Positions 7,929-17,324 are shown, counted from the first letter of the stretch. The stretch: 64,000 bases of DNA from JAMIFN01 sp964544605 (GCA_964544605.1 CAZJBX010000007.1:1-64000), one strand, 5' to 3'. Notes: a model not told the origin generated them from the sequence alone. Numbers and translations are program-made.

Positions 7929-8426
7929 ATGGCCACTTCTAAAAAGAAAAAAACCGCCACCCAAGGACGCGGCACAGGCCGCATTGCCGAAAACAAAAAA
8001 GCCGCCTTCAATTACTTTTTTGAAGAGCGGCATGAGGTCGGCGTGGTCTTGCAAGGCTGGGAGGTCAAGGCCATCCGTGAGGGCAAGGCGCAATTGACCG
8101 ATGGCTACATCCACATCCGCGATGGCGAGCTGTACTTGATTGGCTGCCAAATCACGCCCCTGCGCAGCACCAGCAGCCACATTGTGGCCCTGCCTGAGCG
8201 CACGAAAAAGCTGCTCATGCACAAGCGCGACATCTTGCGCCTCATGGGCAAATCCCGCGAGAAGGGCTACACCCTCGTGCCCATCAGCCTCTACTGGAAG
8301 AATGGCCGCGTGAAGTGCGAAATGGCCTTGGCCAAAGGCAAAGCCGAATACGACAAGCGCAACACCATCAAAGACCGCGAGGGCAAACGCGAGGTCGAAC
8401 GCGCCATGAAACAACACCGCACTTGA
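7929..8426 (+). CDS. smpB: SsrA-binding protein SmpB
   Basis: 165 residues. SmpB binds tmRNA and delivers it to stalled ribosomes for trans-translation. Signature blocks: IAENKKAAFNYFFEERHEVG, then LQGWEVKAIREGKAQLTDGY, LYLIGCQITP, and the C-terminal YWKNGRVKCEMALAKGK followed by a basic tail that inserts into the mRNA channel. The basic N-terminal ATSKKKKTATQGRG extension is common in betaproteobacteria. It is divergent from ratA. The tmRNA gene itself is not in this window. Confidence 0.96.
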   Translation: MATSKKKKTATQGRGTGRIAENKKAAFNYFFEERHEVGVVLQGWEVKAIREGKAQLTDGYIHIRDGELYLIGCQITPLRSTSSHIVALPERTKKLLMHKRDILRLMGKSREKGYTLVPISLYWKNGRVKCEMALAKGKAEYDKRNTIKDREGKREVERAMKQHRT

Positions 8427-8694
8427 ATGGGCGAGAAGTCCTAGGGTTTTCACCTAAAACGATGCTGCAATGCAGCATATTCTGTGGGACAATGCGGGGC
8501 TGTGCCCATGAAGGGGCCATTCGGCGCGGTGAATGCGCCAAAGGCCATCAACAAAGCATGTGCAAAGGGTTGTGCCTCGGCCTCTGTATCGCATCGGCCC
8601 ATAGGCTTACAACTTCGAAGTCCCACAACGGCGCTTACCGGCGTGCGTGAGGGGCACCCAAGTCGCCCCCAGTGGGCTTTCAACAGGTGAAAAC
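8427..8694 (+). promoter_or_regulatory. ilv operon upstream region with a 17-bp perfect palindrome
   Basis: This 268-base gap carries a perfect inverted repeat at 8462-8478: ATGCTGCA, one central A, TGCAGCAT. It is followed by TATTCTGTGGGACAAT, where a -10 box could lie. The position, about 215 bases before ilvI, suits an operator for the ilvIHC operon. No leader peptide rich in Ile, Val or Leu codons is evident, so classical attenuation is not supported. CTGC-N3-GCAG within it also resembles published PhaR-type sites. Assignment to any regulator is speculation. Confidence 0.4.
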
Positions 8695-10449
8695 ATGACA
8701 ACTGAACAAAACTTAGGCCCAGCGCAAGACTTGCGCGGTGCTGAAATCATGGTCAAGGCCCTGCAGGCCGAAGGCGTGAAATATGTCTGGGGCTACCCCG
8801 GCGGTGCGGTTTTGCACATTTACGACGCCATCTTCAAACAAGACAGCTTCGAGCACATTCTGGTGCGCCACGAGCAAGGCGCGGTGCACGCGGCCGACGG
8901 CTATGCCCGCGCCACCGGCGATGTCGGCGTGGCCTTGGTCACCTCTGGCCCCGGCGCCACCAATGCCATCACGGGTATTGCCACCGCTTACACCGACAGC
9001 ATCCCGCTGGTCGTCATCACCGGCCAAGTGCCCAGCACGGCCATTGGCTCTGATGCCTTCCAAGAATGCGACACCATCGGCATCACCCGCCCCATCGTCA
9101 AGCACAACTTCTTGGTCAATGATGTCAAAGACATGGCCAGCATCATGAAAAAAGCCTTCCACATTGCCCGCACTGGCCGCCCTGGCCCTGTGGTGGTGGA
9201 TATCCCCAAAGATGTGAGCTTTGCCATCACCCGCTTTGACCCCGCCGAATACGACAAACCCGTTGAAATGCGCAGCTACAAGCCCGCCGTCAAAGGCCAT
9301 GCAGGGCAATTGCGCAAAGCGGTGCAGGCCATTTTGAGCGCCAAGCGCCCCTACATCTACACCGGCGGCGGCGTGGTGCTGGGCAATGCCTCTGCCGAGC
9401 TGCGCGAATTCACCGACATGCTGGGTTTTCCCATCACCAGCACCCTCATGGGCTTGGGCGCTTACCCCATGACGGGGCAGAAATTCCTCGGCATGTTGGG
9501 CATGCACGGCACGGTGGAAGCCAACCAAGCCATGCAAAACTGCGATGTGCTCATCGCCATTGGCGCGCGCTTTGATGACCGCGTGATTGGCAACCCCAAA
9601 CACTTTGCCCAAAACAGCCGCCGCATCATCCACATCGATGTGGACCCCTCCAGCATCTCCAAACGCGTCAAAGTCGATATTCCTATCGTTGGCGATGTGA
9701 AAGATGTATTGCAAGACCTGATTGCAGGCTTGAAAGAAGCAGGCGAGCAGCCCGATGCCCAAGCCTTGGCCGCATGGTGGCAGCAAGTGGAGAGCTGGCG
9801 CTGCACCAACTGCCTGAAATACGACACCGAAAACACCGAAGTCGTCAAACCTCAGGCCGTGATTGAAAAACTGTGGGAACTCACCAAAGACCGCGAAACC
9901 TACATCACCAGCGATGTGGGCCAGCACCAAATGTGGGCCGCCCAATACTACAAATTCGACGAACCCCGCCGCTGGATCAACTCAGGCGGTCTGGGCACCA
10001 TGGGCGTGGGCCTGCCTTACGCCATGGGCATCAAGCTGGCCAAGCCCGATGCCGAGGTGTTCTGCATCACCGGCGAAGGCTCGATTCAGATGAACATCCA
10101 AGAGCTGTCCACCTGCTTCCAGTACGACACGCCCGTGAAAATCATCGCCCTGAACAACCGCTATCTCGGCATGGTGCGCCAATGGCAGCAAATCGAGTAT
10201 TCAGGCCGCTACAGCCACAGCTATATGGATGCGCTGCCTGACTTCGTCAAGCTGGCCGAAGCCTATGGCCATGTGGGTATCAGAGTGGATCGCCCCGAAG
10301 ATGTGGAGCCCGCGCTGCGCCGCGCCCTTGAGCTCAAAGACCGCACCGTCTTTATCGATATCCGCACCGACCGCACGGAAAATGTCTTCCCCATGGTGCA
10401 AGCGGGCAAGGGCATCACCGAAATGCTTTTGCGCACTGAAGAGAATTAA
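8695..10449 (+). CDS. ilvI: Acetolactate synthase, large (catalytic) subunit
   Basis: 584 residues. This thiamine-diphosphate/FAD enzyme makes acetolactate or acetohydroxybutyrate, the first shared step of valine, leucine and isoleucine synthesis. N-terminal Pyr domain: YVWGYPGGAVLHIYDAIF, HEQGAVHAADGYAR (catalytic Glu) and GPGATNAITGIATAYTDSIP. The middle domain begins about residue 200. The C-terminal PP domain carries TGEGSIQMNIQELST and NNRYLGMVRQWQ; the thiamine motif is GEG where many enzymes have GDG, a substitution I believe is usual in betaproteobacteria. The ATG at 8695 follows AGGTGAAAAC; the longer reading from 8647 adds 16 residues unlike the family. It is 12 bases ahead of ilvH. 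Confidence 0.95.
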   Translation: MTTEQNLGPAQDLRGAEIMVKALQAEGVKYVWGYPGGAVLHIYDAIFKQDSFEHILVRHEQGAVHAADGYARATGDVGVALVTSGPGATNAITGIATAYTDSIPLVVITGQVPSTAIGSDAFQECDTIGITRPIVKHNFLVNDVKDMASIMKKAFHIARTGRPGPVVVDIPKDVSFAITRFDPAEYDKPVEMRSYKPAVKGHAGQLRKAVQAILSAKRPYIYTGGGVVLGNASAELREFTDMLGFPITSTLMGLGAYPMTGQKFLGMLGMHGTVEANQAMQNCDVLIAIGARFDDRVIGNPKHFAQNSRRIIHIDVDPSSISKRVKVDIPIVGDVKDVLQDLIAGLKEAGEQPDAQALAAWWQQVESWRCTNCLKYDTENTEVVKPQAVIEKLWELTKDRETYITSDVGQHQMWAAQYYKFDEPRRWINSGGLGTMGVGLPYAMGIKLAKPDAEVFCITGEGSIQMNIQELSTCFQYDTPVKIIALNNRYLGMVRQWQQIEYSGRYSHSYMDALPDFVKLAEAYGHVGIRVDRPEDVEPALRRALELKDRTVFIDIRTDRTENVFPMVQAGKGITEMLLRTEEN

Positions 10450-10461
10450 GGAGAAGCGGCA

Positions 10462-10953
10462 ATGCGACACATTATTTCTTTACTGATTGAAAACGAAGCT
10501 GGCAGCCTCTCACGGGTCATCGGCCTGTTCTCGGCCCGCGCCTACAACATCGAGTCCTTGACCGTGGCCACGACTGAGGATCCCACGCTCTCGCGCATGA
10601 CCATCGTCACCGATGGCTCCAGCGAAGTCATTGAGCAAATCACCAAACACCTCAACCGCTTGGTTGAAGTCGTCAAAGTCGTGGACTTGACCGAAGGCGC
10701 TTACATCGACCGCGAGCTGATGATGGTGAAAGTGCGTGCCGTCGGCAAAGAGCGCGAGGAAATGAAGCGCATGGCGGACATCTTCCGTGGCCGCATCATC
10801 GATGTGACCGATAAAAGCTATGTGATTGAAGTGACCGGCAACCAAGCGAAAAACGACGCTTTCTTGCAAGCCATCGATCACAGCTTGATTTTGGAGACCG
10901 TGCGCACGGGTTCATCTGGCATTGGCCGTGGCGAACGCATCTTAAAGGTTTAG
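10462..10953 (+). CDS. ilvH: Acetolactate synthase, small (regulatory) subunit
   Basis: 163 residues. The ACT-domain subunit that activates IlvI and confers valine feedback. The N-terminal ACT domain has MRHIISLLIENEAGSLSRVI, then FSARAYNIESLTVATTEDP, and the second half has the IlvN_C layout (IDRELMMVKV, GRIIDVT, LETVRTGSSGIGRGER). An AGGAG ribosome site precedes the ATG. It follows ilvI by 12 bases and precedes ilvC by 55 bases, so all three are surely co-transcribed. Confidence 0.96.
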   Translation: MRHIISLLIENEAGSLSRVIGLFSARAYNIESLTVATTEDPTLSRMTIVTDGSSEVIEQITKHLNRLVEVVKVVDLTEGAYIDRELMMVKVRAVGKEREEMKRMADIFRGRIIDVTDKSYVIEVTGNQAKNDAFLQAIDHSLILETVRTGSSGIGRGERILKV

Positions 10954-11008
10954 AATACGCAGCTTTGCACCAACTGCTGCGCCCCCTTATTTTTGGAGAA
11001 AGAAAACA

Positions 11009-12025
11009 ATGAAAGTTTTTTACGATAAAGACTGTGACCTGTCCCTCATCAAAGGCAAAACTGTCGCCATCATCGGCTACGGCTCACAAGGTCACGCCCA
11101 CGCCCAAAACTTGAACGACTCTGGCGTCAAAGTGGTGGTTGGCCTGCGCAAAGGCGGCGCCTCTTGGGACAAAGTCGGCAAAGCTGGCCTGACCGTGATG
11201 GAAGTCGATGAGGCCGTTAAAGCCGCCGATGTGGTCATGATCTTGTTGCCCGACGAGAACATCCCTGAGGTTTACAACAACAATGTCGCCCCCAACATCA
11301 AGCAAGGCGCGACTTTGGCCTTTGCCCACGGCTTCAATGTGCACTACAACCAAGTTGTGCCCCGCGCCGACCTCGATGTCATCATGGTCGCCCCCAAAGG
11401 CCCTGGCCACACTGTGCGCTCTGAATACCTCAAAGGCGGCGGCGTGCCCTCTTTGATTGCCGTTTACCAAGACCAATCTGGCAAAGCCCGCGATGTGGCC
11501 CTGTCTTACGCCATGGCCAACGGTGGCGGCAAAGGCGGCATCATTGAAACCAACTTCAAAGAAGAAACCGAAACCGACTTGTTCGGCGAGCAAGCCGTAC
11601 TCTGCGGCGGCGCGGTTGAACTGGTGAAAATGGGCTTTGAAACCCTGACTGAAGCTGGTTACGCCCCTGAAATGGCCTATTTTGAGTGCCTGCACGAGCT
11701 GAAACTGATTGTTGACCTCATGTACGAAGGCGGCATTGCCAACATGAACTACTCCATCTCTAACAACGCAGAGTATGGCGAGTATGTGACTGGCCCTGAA
11801 GTCATCAACGAAGAATCTCGCAAAGCCATGCGCAATGCCCTCAAACGCATTCAAGACGGTGAATACGCCAAAATGTTCATCAACGAAGGCCGTTTGAACT
11901 ACCCCAGCATGACGGCCCGTCGCCGCCAAAACGCCGAGCACGCCATCGAGCAAGTCGGCGGCCAACTGCGCGCCATGATGCCCTGGATCAGCAAAAACAA
12001 ACTGGTTGACCAAACCCGCAACTAA
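11009..12025 (+). CDS. ilvC: Ketol-acid reductoisomerase (NADP+)
   Basis: 338 residues, the class I length. It converts acetolactate and acetohydroxybutyrate to dihydroxy acids using NADPH and Mg2+, directly after IlvIH. The N-terminal Rossmann domain has GYGSQGHAHAQNLNDSG. The knotted C-terminal domain has metal ligands in the DLFGEQAVLCGG stretch and YFECLHELKLIVDLMYEGG. A GGAGAAAG ribosome site precedes the ATG. The operon ends in a strong terminator 26 bases past the stop. Confidence 0.97.
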   Translation: MKVFYDKDCDLSLIKGKTVAIIGYGSQGHAHAQNLNDSGVKVVVGLRKGGASWDKVGKAGLTVMEVDEAVKAADVVMILLPDENIPEVYNNNVAPNIKQGATLAFAHGFNVHYNQVVPRADLDVIMVAPKGPGHTVRSEYLKGGGVPSLIAVYQDQSGKARDVALSYAMANGGGKGGIIETNFKEETETDLFGEQAVLCGGAVELVKMGFETLTEAGYAPEMAYFECLHELKLIVDLMYEGGIANMNYSISNNAEYGEYVTGPEVINEESRKAMRNALKRIQDGEYAKMFINEGRLNYPSMTARRRQNAEHAIEQVGGQLRAMMPWISKNKLVDQTRN

Positions 12026-12050
12026 GCCGCTTGGCTTGTGTTTGCACGCC

Positions 12051-12079
12051 AAAACCGCCTCATTTGAGGCGGTTTTTTT
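12051..12079 (+). terminator. Intrinsic terminator of ilvIHC
   Basis: AAAACCGCCTCA at 12051-12062 and TGAGGCGGTTTT at 12065-12076 form a perfect 12-bp stem with a TT loop, running into seven Ts. This is a textbook Rho-independent terminator 25 bases after the ilvC stop. Confidence 0.93.
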
Positions 12080-12530
12080 GCTTGCTGGTTTTTCATCTGG
12101 CATCTGGCACAGTAGCCCGCGCCCCTACGGTGGTGTCTGCTTCCCACGCAGAGCATGGGAACCAGAGTGTTTAAATTCCCCTCCTTTGGAGGGGGGGCAG
12201 GCGCAGCCTGACGGGGTGGTTCAACCTATCAGGGCCTGTGGCCTTCGCCATGACGGAATTTGGCAGGCCGCATTTGTAGGGGCGTTGCATGCAACGCCCC
12301 TACGACCGCCAGCGCAGCACACAGTAGGGGCACGGCGTGCCGTGCCCTAACCTAAGCTATAGCCCACCACCCCGCCCTAACGGGCACCCCTCCGTGGGAG
12401 GGGAATTGAGCGATTGTGGGCTTGAGCCGAGCACAGCGAAATGGAAACGGCCTTGGGCTTCCGAAGGAGGGGAATTGCGCCATTGCGGACTTGAGCTGCA
12501 ATCTCGTTTTGAATTCAAGCGGCAGCAGCC
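12080..12530. repeat. Repeat island 1 between ilvC and tgt
   Basis: 450 bases without a gene, between two convergent genes. In order: family E palindrome (TTCCCACGCAGAGCATGGGAA, 12141-12161); family A element (12174-12221: CCCCTCC/GGAGGGG hairpin, then CAGGC-GCA-GCCTG, ending GGGGTGGTT); family C perfect 28-bp palindrome (12276-12303: arms GTAGGGGCGTTGCA and its complement); a second family C palindrome with a different core (12324-12349, GGGCACGG/CCGTGCCC); and family B element, inverted (12364-12407, GCCC-TAAC-GGGC hairpin between the same outer arms as A). A further GGAGGGGAATTG-like half lies near 12465-12476. ORFs called here are by-products of the repeats. Confidence 0.85.
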
Positions 12531-13700
<1,170 letters not shown>

Positions 13701-13748
13701 GGCGACGATTGTCGCAGAGGCCAGCTAGGGTCTGAGCCTGAGCCGTGT

Positions 13749-13895
13749 TTATTTTTTGTCGCTCTCGTCTTGGCTGTTCTTCATGTTTTTGCTGAACCAC
13801 CAAGCGAACCAGATGCCCATGCCAATCATGAAGGCAATCACGGCCAAGCTCATTTTTCCTTCGGGGGATGCGAGTAAGAGGCTCCAAAGTTGCAT
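13749..13895 (-). CDS. Small single-helix membrane protein (DUF3149-like)
   Basis: 48-residue protein, too short for most gene finders. From the ATG at 13895 it reads MQLWSLLLASPEGKMSLAVI, then a hydrophobic helix (AFMIGMGIWFAWWF, about 21-34) and a charged C-terminus (KNMKNSQDESDKK). This matches the layout of DUF3149 proteins found across betaproteobacteria. An AAGGAG ribosome site lies 7 bases upstream of the ATG. It lies on the same strand as queA and tgt, so may be co-transcribed. Function is unknown. Confidence 0.7.
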   Translation of the reverse strand: MQLWSLLLASPEGKMSLAVIAFMIGMGIWFAWWFSKNMKNSQDESDKK

Positions 13896-14004
13896 AGCCA
13901 GCTCCTTAAAAATGGGTAGAGGGGAATGTCAAGATATTGCCATGAAACCGCAATGGTTTTAGTGTTTTAAATCAATTTGTGCTGCTTTTGTGGCCTTGGG
14001 CCGT

Positions 14005-14031
14005 AAAAAAACCTGGCACGGGGCCAGGTTG
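14005..14031 (-). terminator. Intrinsic terminator of the acidic secreted peptide gene
   Basis: On the - strand, AACCTGGC pairs with GCCAGGTT (6-8 bp stem around an ACGGG loop) and then runs into seven Ts (A-run at 14005-14011 on +). It lies about 20 bases past the stop at 14052. Confidence 0.85.
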
Positions 14032-14051
14032 TTGGGGCGGCAAAGGCGGCC

Positions 14052-14285
14052 TTATTCGGCGGCGTCTTCGCTGCTTTCCTCTGCTGCGTCGCTGGCTTCC
14101 TCAGCGGTTTCAACGATGGTTTCTTCCACTTCGTTGATGGCTTCTACTTCAACAGCCTCATCAGCCGTTTCTACGGCTTCAGCGGCCATGATGGCTTCGG
14201 CTTGTTCGGCGCTGTCATCGGCGAAGGCGCTGCCGCAGGCCAGAGCGAGTGCGAGGCCGATGGCGGGGAGGATTTTGTGGCTCAT
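14052..14285 (-). CDS. Small secreted acidic protein, unknown function
   Basis: 77 residues from the ATG at 14285, preceded by a GGAGA ribosome site. Residues 1-22 form a clear Sec signal (MSHKILPAIGLALALACGSA, cleavage after SAFA). The mature ~55 residues are extremely acidic and alanine-rich (AEAVETADEAVEVEAINEVE, then ETAEEASDAAEESSEDAAE), with no Cys, Lys or Arg and no recognisable domain. It would be periplasmic or exported and probably helical or disordered. It has its own terminator, which supports it as a separately transcribed gene. A longer reading to 14471 crosses a repeat and lacks a ribosome site. Confidence 0.65.
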   Translation of the reverse strand: MSHKILPAIGLALALACGSAFADDSAEQAEAIMAAEAVETADEAVEVEAINEVEETIVETAEEASDAAEESSEDAAE

Positions 14286-14424
14286 GTTTGTCTCCAAAAG
14301 GGTGAAATGAAGGCGAAATTTTAGGGCCGAATGCCCTGATTTGGGCACGGGGCTGGGGCATTTTTTGCCAAATTGTTGGCGCTCGTTCGGTCTTTGTGGG
14401 GGAAGGGCGTGGCAATAGAAAAGG

Positions 14425-14534
14425 CTCGTCATTGCGGGCTTGACCCGCAATCTCTGTTGTTTGCGATTCAACAGGAAAATCGAGATGCTGAATCAAGTTC
14501 AGCATGACGAATTTTGGGGGGCCGCAATGACGAG
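14425..14534. repeat. MITE-like 110-bp inverted-repeat element
   Basis: Perfect 13-bp terminal inverted repeats, CTCGTCATTGCGG (14425-14437) and CCGCAATGACGAG (14522-14534), enclose two hairpins: GCGGGCTTGACCCGC (14434-14448) and TGCTGAA-TCAAG-TTCAGCA (about 14485-14503). Elements of this CGTCATTGCGGGC type are dispersed in many proteobacterial genomes. There is no ORF inside. It sits between the secreted acidic peptide gene and queA; the 297-base gap holds nothing else I can identify. Confidence 0.75.
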
Positions 14535-14582
14535 GTAGAAGGGCAAAACGATTGCCTTGCAGCAGGGGATTGCCACGGCGGG

Positions 14583-15674
14583 CTAGGCCAGCTTCGCGAT
14601 GGCGGCGTTCGGTAGAAGTGCGCCATGGCGCGCCAGCAGCATGCAATCGCCGTAGCTGAAGAAGCGGTATTTTTGCGCGATGGCGTGTTGGTAGAGGGCC
14701 ATGATGTGGCTGTAGCCGGCAAAGGCGCTGACGAGCATCATCAGCGTGCTGCGCGGCAGGTGGAAGTTGGTGAGCAGCAGGTCCACGACTTGGAAGTCAA
14801 AGCCCGGCGTGATGAAGATGTTGGTGTCGCCGCTGCTTTGGCCGCTTTGCGCCCAGCTCTCTAGTGTGCGCACGGCGGTGGTGCCGACGGCGATGATGCG
14901 CCCGCCTTGGGCCTGTGTTTGCGCGATGGCCTCCAGTGTGGCGGGCGGGATGTGGTAGCGCTCGTGGTGCATGTGGTGGGCGGCGATGTCTTCCGACTTC
15001 ACGGGCTGAAAAGTGCCAGCGCCGACATGCAAGGTGACAAAGGCTTGGCGCACACCCAGGCTGCTGAGGCTTTGCAGCATGGCTTCGTCAAAGTGCAAAG
15101 AGGCGGTGGGCGCGGCCACGGCCCCAGGCTGGCGTGCGAACACGGTTTGGTAGCGGATTTGGTCTTGCGCCGCGTCTGAGCCGCTGATGTAGGGCGGCAG
15201 GGGCATGTGGCCGTGGGCGGCCATGAGGGCGTAGGCGTCTTCGCTGAATTCAAACAAATACAGGGGGCCGTTAGCCTCAGGCCAGCGGCCCAGCACGGTG
15301 GCGCTGTAGCCGCCATCCATATGCAGCAGGCTGCCCGTGGCGGGCTTTTTGCTCACCCGCATGTGGGCGGCAACGCGGCGGTTGGGCTGGGCCGCATCTG
15401 GGGCATCGGCCAATACGCGCTCGACCAGCAGCTCCAGCCGCCCGCCTGTGGCTTTTTGCCCAAAGAGGCGGGCTTTGACGACTTGGGTGTCGTTGAGCAC
15501 CAGCAAATCGCCTGCCCGCAGCAGTTGCGGCAGCTCGGCAAAGCCACGGTCGATGGGCTGCGCCCCAAGGCCGTCCAGCAGGCGTGAGCCACGGCGCTCT
15601 GCTGCGGGTTGTTGGGCGATGAGCTCGGGCGGCAGGGCGAAATCGAAATCGCTGGTGCGGTAGCTTGTGGGCAT
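14583..15674 (-). CDS. queA: S-adenosylmethionine:tRNA ribosyltransferase-isomerase
   Basis: 363 residues. QueA moves the ribosyl part of SAM onto preQ1 in tRNA, forming epoxyqueuosine, directly after Tgt. Signature blocks: SDFDFALPPELIAQQPAAER (N-terminus), GDLLVLNDTQVVKARLFG, the LHVGAGTFQPVK block with a following HHMHHERYHIP, and NFHLPRSTLMMLVSAFAG. The length is slightly above the usual ~345. It starts next to a DUF305 gene on the same strand (23 bases). Confidence 0.96.
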   Translation of the reverse strand: MPTSYRTSDFDFALPPELIAQQPAAERRGSRLLDGLGAQPIDRGFAELPQLLRAGDLLVLNDTQVVKARLFGQKATGGRLELLVERVLADAPDAAQPNRRVAAHMRVSKKPATGSLLHMDGGYSATVLGRWPEANGPLYLFEFSEDAYALMAAHGHMPLPPYISGSDAAQDQIRYQTVFARQPGAVAAPTASLHFDEAMLQSLSSLGVRQAFVTLHVGAGTFQPVKSEDIAAHHMHHERYHIPPATLEAIAQTQAQGGRIIAVGTTAVRTLESWAQSGQSSGDTNIFITPGFDFQVVDLLLTNFHLPRSTLMMLVSAFAGYSHIMALYQHAIAQKYRFFSYGDCMLLARHGALLPNAAIAKLA

Positions 15675-15696
15675 GGTGAAGTGTTGCGGCTGGGCT

Positions 15697-16104
15697 TCAG
15701 TGGTGGCCAGCGTGGGCGCTTTCGGCGGCTGGGTTGGCTGTGGCAGCGGCTTTGAGCTCAGGCTGAGCGGCTTCTATTTCGGCCTGCCAAGTGCGCATTT
15801 GGGCGATTTCAGCTTCTTGGGCGGCAATGATGTCTTGCGCCAGCTTTTTCACGCGCTCGCTTTGGCCGTGTTCCAGCACGATTTTGGCCATGTCGATGGC
15901 GCCTTGGTGGTGTGGAATCATGCCGACAATGAAGTCGTAATCGGCATCGCCTGTGAAGGCAATTGCCATGCCTTGGTGCATGTGTGCGTTGGCCGCTTGG
16001 TAGGCCAAGGTGGAAGCGGCTGGGGTGGCGGGTGTGCCATCGGCATGGGCCAAGGCGCTGACTGAGAGCAGCAAAGAGGTGGCGAGAAAGCGGGGCAAGG
16101 ACAT
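15697..16104 (-). CDS. DUF305 periplasmic protein (putative copper-binding)
   Basis: 135 residues with a Sec signal (MSLPRFLATSLLLSVSALAHA) and a DUF305 domain (PF03713). His/Met-rich motifs HMHQGM and GMIPHHQGAIDMAKI are the family hallmark; related CopM of Synechocystis binds copper in the periplasm. A helical region (VKKLAQDIIAAQEAEIAQM) follows, and the tail ends HAGHH. An AAGGAAA ribosome site supports the ATG at 16104; the longer reading to 16209 runs into ftsY. No copper efflux genes are nearby, so a metal role is inferred from the family alone. Divergent from ftsY. Confidence 0.82.
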   Translation of the reverse strand: MSLPRFLATSLLLSVSALAHADGTPATPAASTLAYQAANAHMHQGMAIAFTGDADYDFIVGMIPHHQGAIDMAKIVLEHGQSERVKKLAQDIIAAQEAEIAQMRTWQAEIEAAQPELKAAATANPAAESAHAGHH

Positions 16105-16193
16105 GGGGTTTCCTTTGAGCGAAGGGGAAAAACGGGGAAGGGCAAGTGTAGCTTCTTGGCGGCTCGCACAGAATGGCTGCGATAATCGGCCCC

Positions 16194-17324
16194 ATGTCAT
16201 TCTTTTCATTCTTCAAACGCAAAAAATCGCCTGAGCCCGAAGTGGCCCAGCCCAGCCCCAGTGCGCCCAGCACGCCTGCTGTTGCGCCCGCGCCTGCTGC
16301 TGTGCCTAGCGCTGCGCCTACGCCCGTTACCACAAGTGAAGTGCCAGCCGTCCAGCCTAGCGCCAGCCCACAGCCTGCGGAGGCGGCCAAGCCGCGCCAA
16401 GCTTGGGTTGAAAAGCTGAAAACGGGCTTGAAAAAGACCAGCAGCGCTTTGGCGCAAGTCTTTACAGGGCAAAAAATTGATGACGAACTGTTTGAGCAGT
16501 TGGAGGAAGCCCTGCTGATGTCTGACACCGGCACGGCGGCCACCCTGCATTTGCTGGAAGTAGTGCAGGCCAAGGTGAAAGAAGAAAAGCCTGAGAGCCC
16601 GTATCAAATTCAAGGCTATTTGATTACCGCCTTCTGGGATTTGCTCAAAGACCTAGAGCGCCCGCTGGAAATTGGCGCGCAGCAGCCCACGGTGATGATG
16701 GTGGCCGGCGTGAATGGCGCGGGCAAAACCACCACCATTGGCAAGCTGACCAAGCATTTGAGCGATGCGGGCCAGAGCGTGATTTTGGCCGCAGGCGATA
16801 CCTTTAGGGCCGCTGCCCGTGAGCAATTGGATGTGTGGGCGGGCCGCAATGCGGTGGAAGTCATCAGTCAAACGGGCGGCGACCCTGCGGCGGTGAGCTT
16901 TGATGCCGTGAGTGCGGGCAAGGCCAGGGGCAAAGATGTGGTGATGATTGACACCGCAGGCCGTTTGCCGACGCAACTGCATTTGATGGAAGAAATCAAA
17001 AAGGTCAAGCGCGTGATTGCCAAGGCCGATGCCACGGCCCCGCACGAGGTGCTGCTGGTGATAGACGGCAACACCGGGCAAAACGCCTTGGCGCAGGTGA
17101 AAGCCTTTGACGAGGCGCTGGATTTAACGGGCTTGGTGATTACCAAGCTTGATGGCACGGCCAAGGGTGGCGTGGTGGCCGCCATTGCCATGTGGGCCAA
17201 AGAGCGCCAAAAAGCCAAACCGCAGGCGCGCCCGATTGCCGCCTACTTTATTGGCGTGGGCGAGGGCATTGAAGACCTGCAAACCTTCCGCGCCAATGAG
17301 TTTGCCCAAGCCATGCTGGGCTAA
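16194..17324 (+). CDS. ftsY: Signal recognition particle receptor FtsY
   Basis: 376 residues. The membrane-associated SRP receptor GTPase; with Ffh it docks ribosomes making membrane proteins at the translocon. A short basic start (MSFFSFFKRKK) is followed by a Pro/Ala-rich A domain to about residue 75, then the N domain helices. The G domain has GVNGAGKTTTIGKL (G1, about 172), DTFRAAAREQL, DTAGRLPTQLHLMEE (G3), TKLDGTAKGG (G4) and GVGEGIEDLQTF. ATG 16194 is preferred over 16173 because MSFF is the family start. The A domain is short compared with E. coli, normal for betaproteobacteria. Confidence 0.95.
   Translation: MSFFSFFKRKKSPEPEVAQPSPSAPSTPAVAPAPAAVPSAAPTPVTTSEVPAVQPSASPQPAEAAKPRQAWVEKLKTGLKKTSSALAQVFTGQKIDDELFEQLEEALLMSDTGTAATLHLLEVVQAKVKEEKPESPYQIQGYLITAFWDLLKDLERPLEIGAQQPTVMMVAGVNGAGKTTTIGKLTKHLSDAGQSVILAAGDTFRAAAREQLDVWAGRNAVEVISQTGGDPAAVSFDAVSAGKARGKDVVMIDTAGRLPTQLHLMEEIKKVKRVIAKADATAPHEVLLVIDGNTGQNALAQVKAFDEALDLTGLVITKLDGTAKGGVVAAIAMWAKERQKAKPQARPIAAYFIGVGEGIEDLQTFRANEFAQAMLG

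Noticed and set aside
8427..8694. Leader peptide and attenuator before ilvI
   Set aside because: Short frames here lack runs of Ile, Val or Leu codons, and no terminator/antiterminator pair with a T-run is visible.
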